A stretch of DNA of 64,000 bases. It comes from Gracilariopsis chorda. Lineage: Eukaryota; Rhodophyta; Florideophyceae; Gracilariales; Gracilariaceae. Within the stretch, counting starts at the first letter, position 1. The number at the start of each line of letters is the position of its first letter. The position numbers and the translations under genes are program-made. The stretch is from assembly GCA_003194525.1 (NCBI GenBank), contig NBIV01000201.1:1-64000 (forward strand), written 5' to 3'. The notes beneath the pieces are model-generated. The model did no database searches. It was not told the origin of the DNA and worked only from the letters and a program-made list of their open reading frames with translations. Positions 45,589 to 59,130 of this stretch are shown here, piece after piece.

Positions 45589-47169
45589 AACATTGGTAGC
45601 ATTTGCAAGCAATTATTGCGCCAGACTGACAATGGTGACCATCTAGCCCTGGTGCGTTTTGGTGCACAAAATCCCCAAAGAGTCGCATGAGCCACAGAGG
45701 TCAAGAGCATATTGACTGTTGATTTCTAACCAATTATGTGCTTCTAATTAGCCGAATACCCCCATATGGGTTACTGCCGCCTTCTTATTCGTTGTAAATC
45801 TACAAAGCCGTATCCTCTGAACCACAGTTAACGCTACTGCAGCCGCCGTCCGTAGAGCGCTCCAACCATGGAACGCTGGTACCTGACCGCATCCTCTCCT
45901 TCGAACCCCGTACACCATCGCACGAACCTTTCGATAGACACGTTTTGGTTGAACCCCGAGCCCGTCGTAGTCAATCACCGTCTCTTGAGCCAGTAGGCAG
46001 CACCACTGAAGCCCCAGTGCAACTTCAAAAAACTACCATTGTTAAACAGCCTGCAATAGTCCACACACAGTCGATGAACGTACTCGTCGAGCGTACGAAT
46101 CTGGCAATCAGAACCGCCCACGTTTCTTACCAACCACCAATGCTGAAAGCATCAACCTTTCAAGTGTGGCAGACGATCGCATCTGTCACCAGAGCCAACG
46201 GGCACTTAGACATTTTTGTCTTACACCTAAAGGTGACGAATGCAAGTTGTGCTTCAACAACGGCATTCAACTGGATGTATACCCTCACGGAAAGAAGCAT
46301 AAAAACATGGTGTTGTCGAACCATTCACGACGGAATGTTTTACCTGCTGCATGTCATGTTTCAACAATTAGAAACACAATTAAGAACACCCCAAAGATAA
46401 AAAGCACCGATTCGCCAAAGTGAACAAACTATATCTTCAACAAAACTAAAGTACTACAACCGCTCTTTTTAGCTCTGTAAATGTGAACCTGTGAAAAAAA
46501 ATAGGTCGTTCTACCACTTAAGCTACCATTTTTGGGCTTTTTCGAGCTTCCGCTGCGTCAAATATACCAAGAATTGTCAACAGAGAAGTACCAATACAGG
46601 GATTACTATTTTCCCTACCTCTCTACCTCTGGTGTACACGACTAAAGAAACTCTACTTTAGCCACTTTGATACACGTACAAGTTCTCCGAGTGATCCGAT
46701 TCGAACTCGAGACCTTGAACTTCCGAGGTATTTCCTGAAACCACTTGACCACATCGTATTCCGTTATTCTGGCCAATTACCGAACAATCCGCTCTATATT
46801 TACGGAGATCGCGATTTTTGGCCAGGTATGTTGACCCGTTTGCCATGGATTTTTTGTTCCACTTGATTCGAAGCAATTTCGAACATGCCAGACTATGCCG
46901 CGCCCTCCCCACAGTCTCCCGCGAACCAGACATTACAAAACATGGTACTTGCGCGAAAATAGAAACGAGGTAGAATAGGAAAACTGGAACGGGAAGCCGA
47001 ACAGAAGATCTCATCTCTCGCAATTCTGCTTTAAGACTCTTTTTCAACTCTAGAAGGGAGTACTCTTCTAAGCGGTAGATCAATAAATCTTCAGTGTTTA
47101 CTGAGAAGGAAAACATCGAATCAGGGATTGCCAACGTCCGAAATTATCTTGAAGGCACCTGAAACGAGA
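45589..47169. other. Mostly non-coding; weak frames and a tRNA-like segment
   Basis: Plus frames at 45945-46400 and 46166-46423 overlap. The second has CLTPKGDECKLCFNN, a possible zinc ligand pair, but no family is recognised. The tRNA-like segment is listed separately. Confidence 0.4.
46690..46758 (-). ncRNA. tRNA-like Pol III box pair, possible SINE head
   Basis: On the minus strand TGGTCAAGTGG (from 46751) resembles an A box, and GTTCGAATC (46706-46698) is a near-consensus B box. Their spacing of about 45 bases is that of a tRNA gene. Acceptor and T stems do not pair well, so it is not a functional tRNA. A tRNA-derived SINE head or tRNA pseudogene fits better. Confidence 0.4.
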
Positions 47170-47470
47170 AAGAACTCCCCATAGCACTCAGCACTTTTCT
47201 TGGGGCAGCTCAGGAATGCTATCGTGCCCATGTTAAGAGTGGAATAGACTTCATCACGCCTGAAGACCTATTTAACAGTCTGGACACTCGCTTCAATATA
47301 GTGAACCTGGGAAACATTGCCATCTATGAATTGAGGATGTGGAACAGGATGAACAACTTGCAGCAGAAGAATCAAGATTTCCTGAAGATCGTACTGTATA
47401 TTCCTCATATCAGTATGGAAGAGCAAGTGGACCGATATACAAGATAATAAAAGAGCTTCCTTTCGAAAGA
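47170..47470 (+). pseudogene. Ty3/gypsy Gag relic
   Basis: The reading FNSLDTRFNIVNLGNIAIYEL, then WNRMNNLQQKNQDFLKIV and ISMEEQVDRYT, follows the Retrotrans_gag pattern. After a stop the text IKELPFERTLFQ continues the domain. It lies upstream of a copia insertion, and the matching gypsy Pol lies beyond it at 53.5 kb. Confidence 0.6.
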
Positions 47471-47634
47471 ACATTGTTCCAAGGAATAAAAATCTGTAAC
47501 AAGCACAACGAAGGATGGGGAAAGAGGATAGTGATCCTATAAAAGAGCGAGTTCCAGTAGATTCGGCAAACTGGCAGGCTGCCGAAGGCAGAATAATGGA
47601 ACGGTTGTGAGAGCAAGTACAAGTCCTTCATGAA

Positions 47635-47865
47635 GGAAGGAAGATCCACGTACTACTTGGAGCTGACAAGATCTTCGCTGATAGACTAACGTTTCCCAAA
47701 ACTCGCCTAGTATCCCTATTTCAGTAGAGCAAAAACCCTGTGGAGCCTTACACGGACTCCCGGCAGATTCCTGTGCCGGTTGTATTTACTTTTGGTAGAA
47801 ACCCCAACACTGCGTTACCCATGAACGTCTAACACTTGAGAGAAGCCCATGCGACAATTATTGTC
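47635..47865 (+). repeat. Copia 5' LTR candidate
   Basis: It resembles 52305-52530 (GATCCACGTACTACTTGGAGC versus a one-letter-different start, then CGGACTCC and GGCAGAT blocks). The pair encloses about 4.4 kb of copia sequence. Exact ends and target duplication could not be fixed because of divergence. Confidence 0.5.
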
Positions 47866-47989
47866 CCAAAGGATGACCTATCTCCGAGTAATATACTTAC
47901 TCTCCCAAAGCTTCGTCTCGATACGGACAAAAGTTTATGGTGAAAAGCGGTCTACAAATCTACCAACAATCTACAGGCCTGTAAGTCAG

Positions 47990-50900
47990 GTGGAGATAAT
48001 TGGGCTAAAGAAGGAGCTGCCACTTTAGAAATTACTCTATACCGCTCTCTGGAATCTTCAAAGAAGGATATTTCGAAGAAGGCTGTCAAGACAGGGTATA
48101 TCAATCGAAATGCGCATACACACAAAAATGATACAGATCAGACTGACGTCTTCAGAAAGATATTTGCACTTGTGGCAAGAGACTCCACAGTTGAGCGAAT
48201 TTGCAGCATTGTAAATATATATAAAAACATCAACTCCTGAAAGCGCAAAGGAAACGAATTGATGGGAGAATACATCGAAAGTATCGCCGGACCGGCTTTC
48301 TCATACCTAAACTTGACGAATGCAGATCAAGATTCGAGCGACAGCCCTAGTTCTGTAATCATTTTTATTCTAAACGCTAATATTTGAGCTCAGACCTTCT
48401 GCAATATCGTCAGCAACTTAATTGCATCATCTAGAACTAAGACGAGCGAAAATATCCGACCACTACAAGTATCAGTCGAGAAAGCCAAAAAGATCCTCAT
48501 CTTGCATTGTATAATGGTATCTGAGGATCCTAGGAAAAGAGATTTCAAGGAAGCGGAATCATGGGTGGCTACCCTCACTGCGGCTACCAAAGAACACCAA
48601 AAGAACTACGACCACGATAAATGCTCCATACGGATAGGTCTAGAGAAAGCAATCTGTGCCCTAGAATGGGCAGGAATAGATGAGAAATAACCGGAGTAGT
48701 CATTGCGTAATGACCAAAAGCAGGTATTCATATCAAATTCTTTCTTGGACATCTCTAATTCAGGTAAGAGGATGAACAGACGAAGGCGCATTGTGCCAGA
48801 AGATTCCATCGAGCTTGGAGTGTCAGATGCCAAGAATACTCACAACAAAGAGCTTCGAGTAACTGATGACGACAACGTACCGAACCCGCAAGCCAAAGAT
48901 AATTCCAGCATAAAGTACAAGAAATGTCGTATGAGGAACGCCGTGGCGACAAAGATAACCATAAGCTTTTCTTTCGATAAGGGATCCGGAAATAAACCCG
49001 AATCTTGTACTACATGAAGTTAGTCTCTTATGGTCAGTAGGGATATCTTAAGCATTGTGGTTGCCTGGGATACTAAATATCGCCTTCGACCCATATTGTC
49101 CGAGAGAGAGCTACCCTCGCAGATGGGTCATGAATACATCGGCTCTCATCCAATCGTATGCTCTTGGACACTTTGCATTCAGGACTTGCACAACCAAAAT
49201 GGGGAGTTCACACTGGAAATATTTGAAGACAACTAGCGTCTGGCAATTAGAATGGATATTAAACGACAAAGCGTTACAGATTATGTCAAGAAACCGGATA
49301 CCTTAACCAAAAAAGTGGCCCACAGATACGAGACGAAAGGGTTTGCAGCTCTATGATTCAGAATTCTAATTCGAGGGAGTGAGTGGCGACTGTGCTAAGA
49401 TTAGAAGAGCTGATGTAAAACACCATGACAAGAATGGAAGCCAGAACTTTGGCATAGCGATTGAATCCCCTAACACACGCCTTATGGGAGAAAATCATGG
49501 CCATGTGTCGCAGAGCAGGAAAAAGCTCCCACCATTTGGGAGGGGAGATAAGAAATATAACCTCAAACTGTTAGATATGCAAGCTCTGGCCTTCCAGTCT
49601 CTCCAAAAAAATCTCTATGAACCCTGTAAACCAGGCCTTCCACGTCGAAATTCATTTGGATTTTATGGTCTGCTCGATTCGAGGTAAGACCGACACGGTC
49701 CTACGTATCTTTGGTACAGAGACGGGCTACTATGAGGCGTGCCTTACGAAATGATCGAGAGCTACGAACGGTTATCTCTGCCTTAGAGACCAATTGGATC
49801 AACAGACGCAGAACACCCGAATACTTATCAGTGGATGATGAATTCAATAAGCAAGAATTGAAAGGATTCCTATCAGAAAGGAATTTTTCATTAAAGCCGA
49901 GGCCGCTTCGACGAGACAATAAAACGGGGATCGTTGAAAGGAAAAGCGGGGTTTTGGGAAAATACTAGAGAAGCTGCAAGAAGAACAGACACCTGGTACT
50001 TATAAGACTCATGTTTTTAGAGCAGTGTTCTTCTCAAACTGTTTTAGCGCATCCAATCTGTTGAGCTCACTCGAACCTGTCAGGGAATACCCCCCTTCAG
50101 TACTCTAATTTCCACGGAGAATGGTAACCTGAGAGCTGATGAACGCGTACACCAAACAGACGGTCACACGAGCCTTCCAAAAGGATTTGAATGCCGGCAA
50201 CCATACATCTTCAACACCAACTTGTATAAACGCCAGAGATGAAGTGTTCTACTTCTACTGTTCTTCCAAACAGAACGACAACGACCGGTAGAGACCAGGT
50301 AAAGTGGTGCAGCAGCTACAATATTGCGCTGAGATAGGACGGAAAGAAGGAAAGCATCTCCCAAAGGTTGCTCACGAAAACCTACAATGAAGACCAAACT
50401 CCGAGCTCGCTCAAGAACTCATTGACGGGATAATGGAAGGTTATATAGACCTAGCACTTAAGCGACACTGCAACAGTGACATGGAAAGGGAGACTATAGC
50501 AGCTTGCTCCTTGATGACGAGCAGCAAGATTGACCAAGAGGGAGTGCACCAGTACACGGGTGACTTCAATAATGATCTAGTGTAAAAACCAGAACCCTGA
50601 CTTTACGCACGAACTAAAATCGAACGAACAAGCAATATTGAAACAGATTCAAGGAATGGTCTGATATCGGCAGGTCTGTGCTGGGAAAGTACTCTTCGTT
50701 CCGCCTTGGACTCTTCGAAAGAGCGTGGAGAAAGAGCATAGCGACAACTGGAATCACGCATACGCAGAAGTATCCAAAAATTGCGTCCCCCGAAACACAA
50801 ACATCATTTCATCGCATACTGTATATAAGGTGAAAGAAGACGAAGAACAGGTTCGTAGGCTTAAGTCCAGGCCCGTGAGTCATGGAAACAGAGACTATAT

Positions 50901-52146
50901 GAAGAATGACATTGGCAAGGATTGTTCAAACGCTGATATGATACTTGTTCGATTCTTTATCAGCATTGCTTTATGAATTGGATTTAACTATGGCGTCGCT
51001 GAGGTTTAAGGAGCTTTTCTTCAAAGTGGTCCCACCCTAGGAGACATATTCGTGAGACCAGGGCCTGAGTTTCTGAAAAGTAGAGCAGTCCTGTGCAAAC
51101 TCATTAAACTGCCATGTGGGATCGTATAGGCAGGCCACCATCGGACAAAGAGATTCGAGACATGAATGCTGGGATCGGCAGAACTAGAAACTATCATCGG
51201 CGTTAACCAGCTCTTTGCCAGATGGAGCGATTCCGAAACTATCATGTTGCTGATTGCAAATATATTCGAGGACCTTCTTTTTGCCGGAGCAGAGGGCTAT
51301 ATTAACAACTTCTTGATGTCCTTAAAAACTAATTTCGAGAGAGAAAGATCTCCATCTGGAGAAACTATGGTATTGTCGACGCGGAATAGAACAAGATGAA
51401 GATGGCAGTATTACGCGTTCAATAACAACATATATGTATCGATTAAATCCGGTTGAAACATAGCGAGCAAGACGCCGTGAGAGAAACCAGCGTGCCACAG
51501 AATATACGAAACGAGGAATACCGCTCACTCGCAGGTACCCTGATGTTCTTAGGATAAGCCGTTTTACCGAAAGCATCTTTGATTACGTCGAGCATGCCAT
51601 CGGAACTCAGAGAGCTCCTCTTCAGAAATTATGTGGAATCCAACGATATACTTTCTGAAGTACTGGCGTTACGACCAATAATCAAGCACATATCACCACT
51701 CGAAGTTAGAGAAGGCACATTGATTTCTTTCTGATGCTTTGCATGGCAGTAAGACACACGCATGCAAACAGGCTGGAGTAATATGCGGGATGAAGCTCGA
51801 TACAACATTCGATGAGGAGCCTTTTGTCCATCCGATTTACTGGTGGAGCACAAAGCAACGCAGAATCATAGATTCTTCTTTCAGCGCTGAAACATTGGCT
51901 TGCGCGGAAGCAGAACATAGAGCTTTCGATATAAAACAACGCTCTCTAACATTTTCCCACACATCAGCATCCCACATCACATTCTTGTAGATTACAAAGC
52001 TCTTTTTGATACTATCAATACCTTACAAGAATCTCGAGAAATGCCCCTCTATAAAACCTCCATGACGGTAAACTAAACATGGTGACCTGGATTCCTGGTT
52101 TGACGAACAAAGCTGACGCACTAAGAAAGAGGAGCCTGAATTAATC
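47990..52146 (+). pseudogene. Ty1/copia Gag-Pol, heavily decayed
   Basis: Integrase is clearest: HLDFMVCSIRGKTDTVLR (about 49650), TPEYLSVDDEFNKQEL and LKPRPLRRDNKTGIVER (49816-49950). RT follows with IISSHTVYKVKEDEEQ and HGNRDYMKNDI (about 50800-50910), KLIKLPCGIV (about 51090) and FEDLLFAGAEGY (about 51270). RNase H remnants include AETLACAEAEHR (about 51890), and the end is WIPGLTNKADALRKRSLN near 52090-52146. Integrase before RT identifies copia. Stops and frameshifts are frequent. The 5' part to about 49 kb is Gag-like but poorly preserved. Confidence 0.75.
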
Positions 52147-52304
52147 AAGGAAGATAAACGAAATATTTGCGGATGGTCAGTGGGCGATTAATAATTCAAA
52201 AGGAATGACACACCATTCCCATACATTTTATTGGTTCATGACCAGGTAACGGACACCAACGCGACAGGGGGGTGTGTGAGAAGACCTAAAAGTGTGCCGC
52301 AAAA

Positions 52305-52530
52305 GACGAAGGATCCACATACTACTTTGAGCTGACAAGAACTTCGCTGAGACAGTTACGTATTCGAAAGATCCCGTAGTATCTCTATTTTGCTAAAGCG
52401 AACGCCCCCTTGAGACCCAGACGGACTCCTGGCAGATGCTTTTGCCAATTCTACCTGCTTGTGATAGAGGTACCCCTTCATTGAGCTAATATGAACTTCT
52501 CACACCTAACAGAGGCCCATACGACACCCG
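52305..52530 (+). repeat. Copia 3' LTR candidate
   Basis: Partner of 47635-47865. It begins about 150 bases after the RNase H end, which is the position expected for a 3' LTR. Confidence 0.5.
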
Positions 52531-53499
52531 TATCGATGTAAATGGAAACATTAACTTACAGAAGCGCATCCCAAAAGCTATACATTGGTCTTCAGTTCTA
52601 ACCGAAATAAACGTACCCATAGAACGAACCAAGATACCTAAGACTAATATGAAGGTCGAAGAACGCACGAAACACCCAGCTGCGAGTACCGGAGCAAATA
52701 GCAAAATATACAGCCTTCTAGCATCAAACCTCGAATCAACTTCTGAGACCCCGGCCCAAAGACTATTGCTTTCGCAACTTTGCAATTACGCGTAGATGGA
52801 AAGATAGATGTGGTACTATTGTTGGATGAACGTCGGACATCGTGTAGAGGTTCATAATCGCTTGCACGGTGGGAGGAGGTTCTATGTATATACAACAATC
52901 GACGGCACAACTCTGCCGGGAGCTTGGTGTAGCTCCGGAAGATTGGGGCGATTATATAGGGATACTACGCGACCTTTAGGCTACTGAATACGCACGGAAC
53001 ACGTATCAATTGCTTCCCGTGGAGTTACTGTACTGTACTTATACGTTTTTTCGGTTTTTCCGCCGTCTGGAAGTCGTACGTTACTCACAAATATACATTG
53101 GATAAATCAGAGAGAAAATACGGTTTACTATCTGCCCATTATGTCAACCACTGAACTAACGTCGTATCATTCCCCGATTAAAACAAACAGGTTTTCACTC
53201 AAACTACATGGGAAAGGAATAACATTATGACAACCATCAACATCATCAGAAAATGTATATACAAAACGTTACCAGTAATACCCGTCCATTTACGTCCAAA
53301 AGATGATTCAGAAGAAAAGAAAGTAGAAAAATCTAACCTGAAGTCTTTTTTTAAGTTAATATGAATATGTGTTTCCAGGAAAACTGCTAAAAACACTACC
53401 CCCGAAACTAGAACAAGAATTTAATATCGATATAATACACGATTTAACATCACTAAGAAAGATTATATCGAATGTGGGATAAAGAACTCGCAGAAGTAC

Positions 53500-56160
53500 G
53501 TAAACAACTCGACTAACCACTTTAACAAGATTTCATACAACTAAGCTCAGGTGGCTGGAGCACACCCATACCGTTAATTGCGAAGAAAGATGGGCCGGTA
53601 TGGCTATGCATAGAGTACCGAGGTTTAAAAAAACTGAAGGCAGAGAACATCTATCATATACCCAGAGTTGACGACATATTCGATCAGCTCAGTGGGGGTA
53701 AAATATTCTCAAAAATAGATATCCCTTCAGTTTTTCATCAAATAAGTATTTCTGAGCAATCGATGCCTATAAATGGTTTCTGTACAAGAAATTGTCACTT
53801 AGTGTTCCATATCCTTCCCTTTGGTCCCAGCAATGTGCCAGATTCATTCATAAGCATAATGAATAGCATATTGCAATGGTATTTAGATATATTGCTTCTA
53901 GTATGTTTATATGATAATATTTCTAACACGAACGAAGAGGAACATCTCGAGTATCTCAGATGTGTGCTCGATAAACTTCAAAAAGGCATGTTTTATGGGA
54001 ATATTTCAAAGTGTGAATTCATGAAAGAAAAATCGAGTATCTAGGACACATTGTGAGTGTAGAAGGCATATCCGTCGAAGTGCAGAGAGTTGATGCAATC
54101 TTGAATTGGAGCACCCCCCGAACCGAAATCAATGTGCGGGTTTTTTTGATTTAGTAAACTATGCGCAAAAGTTCTTCCAAAACTGTTCCGAACTATAGAA
54201 ACAGTTGACCATATTATGCGAAAAATCCGACGTAGAATAGAATTTAGAACAGACTGAGGGTTTTGAGTATCTAAAGAAGGATATCACAAGTACCCCAGTA
54301 TTCAGACACTTTGACCCTAAACTACTCATTATCGTTACTACCGACGCCTCCCAAAATGCGGTTGGAGCCGGCATGGAACGGGTTAGGAATAATGTGAAAC
54401 GATCCGCAGCTTTGTCGTCTAGGACATTGAGCGCAGCAGAACAACGTTATGCTGCTCATGAGAGAGAAGTCTTAGGACTAATACATAAACTAAGGGTATG
54501 GAGAGCGTATCTTCATGGCCAGAGTTTCATATTATGCACCGATTACTACATTTTCAAGTCTCTTGAGTATCAGCTAAACCTATGCCAAAGACAAGTACGG
54601 TGGCTGGAATGAATTGTTCAGTTTGAATTTTCATTTCAGCATACTAAAGGGAATTTAAATATACTCGCGGATGCCCTTTCAAGATACTCAAAACATGGTG
54701 AGAGTCCCGAAGTGATGAACCGGCCATTCCTGCAGGAAGCAGTGTTCATAACTTAAAAAGTCAATGGAAGATCCCTGCTTGGTGAAGTATCCAAAACCGA
54801 TAAGCGCGCATTCATCAAGGGATATCTAAACGACGAAGAGGGTAAAATCTTATAGAATTGCCCACAGAACCCAATTCACAAACATATCCGATTTTTCTAT
54901 AAATAACGAGAACTTTGCGTATCCCAAAGCCAAGTGTGACTGAAGATATTACAAAAACAGCACGAAAAACGTGTATCAGGTCACTTTGCCTTCAAAACGT
55001 CATATGGAAAAGTTCGGAAGCTATACTATTGAAAATCTTTACGCCAATAGGTTAAAAACTACGTCGACTAACCCCCAAGATGTCAAAAAACAAAATCCAG
55101 TACAACGAAAGGTCAGGATCACTTAAAACCACTACCTCAAACCTAAGGAAAGTGTGCACAAATTACAATGAAGTTGATCACACTACTTCCCAAAACAAAA
55201 AAATGGTAGTTGTACATTGTATGTGGTGGCACATCGCCTATCAAGGTTGATCGGAATTATTTCAACAAAATTGTATGTAACAGCCTTCCAATGGAAAAAA
55301 TTTATTTCAAACAAATATGAAGACATCAAAGCCTCTCCGAAGTTACTATTTTCGACAGGGAAAAGATATTCATGAGCAAGTTTTGTACAGATGTAGTCCC
55401 CCTTATTGGTACGAAGATAATGACTTCAACTGCATAAGATCCACAGACAGAGGTTCAAGCAAAACTTATTACCCGAAATTCGAAGACTTGATTAGGGCAT
55501 ACGTCAATCTCAAGAAATCTACTTGGGATGAGCACCTCATAGAGATTGGAGTTGAATAAAATTCCTCTGAGAACACAACTGCCATGTTTACACCATTCTT
55601 TCTGACATATGGTGACCACCCAAGAGTACGAACACTGGATGGTATCATCCCAGAGAAAGTTATAGTTCTGAAGATTCTGGATACTATGACACAAGCAAAA
55701 AAGGAAGCAAGGGACCAGATTGGAAAACAGGATCGTTATGTAAAGTCATACGCCGACAAGACTCGATCCCTTGCATATTGACATTTGAACAAAAAGTCAT
55801 GTTATCCACAAAGAACTTTCATTCTGACCACATGGAAAAGCAATCCGAAATACGAGTTCGGAACTGTACAAAGTTCAGGATCACAGACGTGTTCCATGAT
55901 AGTGTCCTTGAATCCTATTGAGAAGGCAAGTCAATTCGTCTTGAGCAAACTCACCCAACCCCTGTATCGTTAAACGGTGGAACAGGAAAATATGAAGTAG
56001 AAATATTGTAAATCATAGGAGACCGGCAAAACTATTTGAATTCCTTGTCAAATGGTATGGATATTCAAGTCATGAGAACATTTGGATGAACAAGGCAGAG
56101 CACCCAAACTGTAAAGCTCTTTTGTTGCAGTTTAAAAAGACCATCAGGCCTCTCCCAAGA
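53500..56160 (+). pseudogene. Ty3/gypsy Pol relic (RT, RNase H, integrase)
   Basis: RT blocks read IFDQLSGGKIFSKIDI (about 53670), FHILPFGPSNVPDSF (about 53810) and HLEYLRCVLDKLQKGM (about 53945). RNase H reads VTTDASQNAVGAG (about 54330) and SRTLSAAEQRYAAHEREVL (about 54420), then ADALSRYS near 54670. Integrase remains include FTPFFLTYGDHPR near 55590. Many frames are broken. The upstream part 52.5-53.5 kb probably holds the lost protease. With the Gag relic at 47.2 kb it forms one old gypsy element interrupted by copia. Confidence 0.75.
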
Positions 56161-56444
56161 AGCAAGTAGACATCACAGTATCAAGCACCTTTCAGGATCC
56201 CGATATCGATGGCGTAAGTGAGTTCTAAAAGAATATTAATGTTAGTGGAAGATCATTATACAAATGGATTGGTGAAATCAACAGCATCAAAGCCGTTTGG
56301 GTACGTCTTTGCTGAACAGCTTGACATAGGGCTAGGAACAGAGGTGCAATGGTTGAGAATGGTTGTAAGTGGATGATCCAAGTTGAAGTTCGGAGCATCT
56401 ACCGGGTTTTATATATGGGGTCTAGCCTAGTTCTATCAGTGCCA

Positions 56445-57000
56445 CTAGTCAATGAGAAATAGTCTGTCTTTAATGGAATTATGCTTGTTGTTCTCGTTGG
56501 TCTCCATATGTGCGTGGTTTACCGTGTTCAATGCCAGATCTAGCCGATTGATGACTTGGCAAATTTCCCAGCTGATGAATTGTTCTATGAATTGGCAAGG
56601 ATCAGCAACAGAAAGAATTTTGATGATCTGGTATAGCCCCAAACTGCTCATGATGACTTGGCACGGATCTCTCAGGAACCTTCTATGACCGTTTAATAAT
56701 TGCTGTGCCATGTGGGGTGTTTGCCAACGCTGTAAGTAGTAGGCAACGTGTACTTCGGAGCGAAATTTGTCCACTTGGTCGATCGGAGCTTTCCTGACAT
56801 AAGCATGCTGTCGTGTCATATTGACAGTATGCCACAAAAGATATCAAATCGGCTTTGAGGCCAGGTAGACATGTCAAATAGGTTTTAGTGGTTTTTATAT
56901 CCCTAAAAACCCCTAAAAATGTTTTCTTCAGGAAATCAAGTAGAATAATAATAGGAAAAGTAGACACGATAGAATTGATGCTGGAGCCAACTATACTCAA
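56445..57000 (-). repeat. Dispersed repeat family R2, copy 2 (inverted)
   Basis: Read on minus it matches the 44.0 and 57.5 kb copies: GGCATACTGTCAATATGACA, TACTACTTACA and a GTGCCAAGTCATCA block. It faces copy 3 with 430 bases between, giving an inverted pair that could form a long hairpin. Confidence 0.7.
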
Positions 57001-57429
57001 ACGAAGATTAAAAAGTAACTAATTCTAACACTTATATCTTTCTCATTTATACAACACCGTAGCCCTTCCTATACCGAAGAGAACGATATATTCCAACATC
57101 GACTTTTCTTCATCTGCGATGGTGCCACTTCGATGACTCTAGATGATAACTTTAAAGTGTATCTCTTTCACTACACGTTTTTGCATTCTTGTCATCTCAC
57201 GGGTGAGCGAAGTTTTACGGAGGAAGTTGGTCAAATCCTAAAGCACTTGGAGGAGGAAACCCTAGTGCCATTATTTCTAAATGCGCGAACCGATTGGGAT
57301 CTGTTTCCAGCTTCCCGGAATCCGTGTTTGGAAGAATCTAAGTAAGAAGTTGTTCAGAATAATTTAAGAGTTGGGCGGACCCTAATTTTAGGGGAGAGTG
57401 ATGATAGCATTTAGGTCCCACTCACCTGT

Positions 57430-58030
57430 ATTCGAGTATTGTTGTTTCTAGCATCCGTTATGACCTATCTTTATCATATAAGTTCAATCTATTTGGCATT
57501 CTGAAGAATTGCGTTACCCAATTGCTAGGTCTATCTCACCTCAAAGCCAAATTGACATCTTGGTGGCATACTGTCAATATTACATGAGCTCACGCTCATG
57601 TTAGAGACAACTTTGGCTGATCACGTGGACATCAGCTGCTCTGAAGTACATGCGGCATACTACTTACAAGTTTGATATACTTCTCAACTGGTACAGCGAT
57701 GGTCACGCGGTCATGGAAAATCCCGTGAAGATGCGTGCCAATTCATCAGGAGAAACCTGGGTTCATGCCTAAAAAGAAAGTCCAAACCTGACGCTAGTGG
57801 AGTACATAAAGCCATGGGACGACTAGACCTGGCACTAAACCCGGACGAACTACCTATTTACGAAAACAAATGAAAAGACCATGTATAATACCATTAGAAA
57901 CGGACAATTGTCGTCCATAAAGTGGGGCTGAGAGAATTAGATTACAAACTCTACATAAACCACAAAAATAGGTCCCAACTTCAACTCGGTTCATCAGCAT
58001 CGACATCCAACACTAGTTTTTGACCATGGA
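57430..58030 (+). repeat. Dispersed repeat family R2, copy 3
   Basis: It shares GACATCTTGGTGGCATACTG and later blocks with copies 1 and 2. No coding frame lies inside. The intervening 57001-57429 has one short frame (57133-57345) with no recognised domain. Confidence 0.7.
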
Positions 58031-58379
58031 TCCTCTGTGTTTACGAAATAATTGATGATGAGGTACCCAAGTGATATTGGTTCAAGTCAGGTATTAGTTG
58101 ACAGTTGAAAACTTGGGTGAGACGCAGTATGGATTTTATTCCGTAATTCGGAATAATTACAAATGAAATATATGATGTATTGAACATATAGATGAGTAAT
58201 AAGCGTTCAAGCATTCATTCATTGCTAGGGTGATTTAAGTGTTTCGTGTAGTGACTTGGTTGGTCTTGCCGCCCAGTGACACAAATGTTTCAACCGCAAG
58301 TGTGGTGGACCACAGTAGTCAGTATTCTTGGTTTACTGTTATCCAGTAGTAAGTAAGGGAGGGTCGCCATGCCTTTTCA

Positions 58380-59130
58380 TTCTAAATTAAAGATAACCTG
58401 TGACTCAGCTCTGCGTTTAAGGCCTGCGCGAAGCGACTAACTTATTTCGGAGACCTACTTCCATCGCTCTGGATACACTTACCGGTTTAATGTCTTCCAG
58501 AACCTCTGATATTTTTTAACATGTGGTTTCGCCCAATGCCACCTTTCGTTACCGTTTTGTTTATTTCTATTACTTTGAGGGAAGGTAGTTGTTCAACTAA
58601 ATATTGAGTTTTTCCGCGCTGGCTTAATGAGCATCACCTCAACAGCTCGGTCTCTTCCTGATTTTCGCAGGACCCATTCGGTTGTTACCCTTGTACCCTT
58701 TTTTCTGTTCTTTCTCCTTTTTCCCTTTCTTCTTCTTGGATTTTTCTTTTTCGCAGGAACACCGTGTACATGGAGTTGCACTTCAGGCCAACGTTCTGGG
58801 TCACTGTAACACAGAAGACAGCCTACAAGCCAAGTCACGCCTGAACACCGTGATCGGCTTGTAGCTGTCATGTTCACAGACAGTAGCTAGCTTGTAGCGT
58901 AGTCATAGAGCTCTCTAGACTGCTCCAAGACCTATATAAAATGAGCGTCAGCTGACCCTCCCCTTCATTTGGAGAAGGTCAGACTTCATTCACCGTCACT
59001 TTGTTACAGTCACCGATTCCTGGTATCATCTCTGTAGGTATAGCCAGCAGCTACCTTGGTCTTACACCCGAACACGCTGTTGCAGGAGGGCTCTATCGCT
59101 GCTCCTTCCTCAGAAGAAGGGTAGGCTGCG
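58380..59130 (+). repeat. Dispersed repeat, copy B (partner of 27800-28370)
   Basis: It has the same order of blocks as copy A, including a CT-rich tract at 58680-58755. No coding sequence adjoins it, so it could be a solo LTR or leader remnant. Confidence 0.5.
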
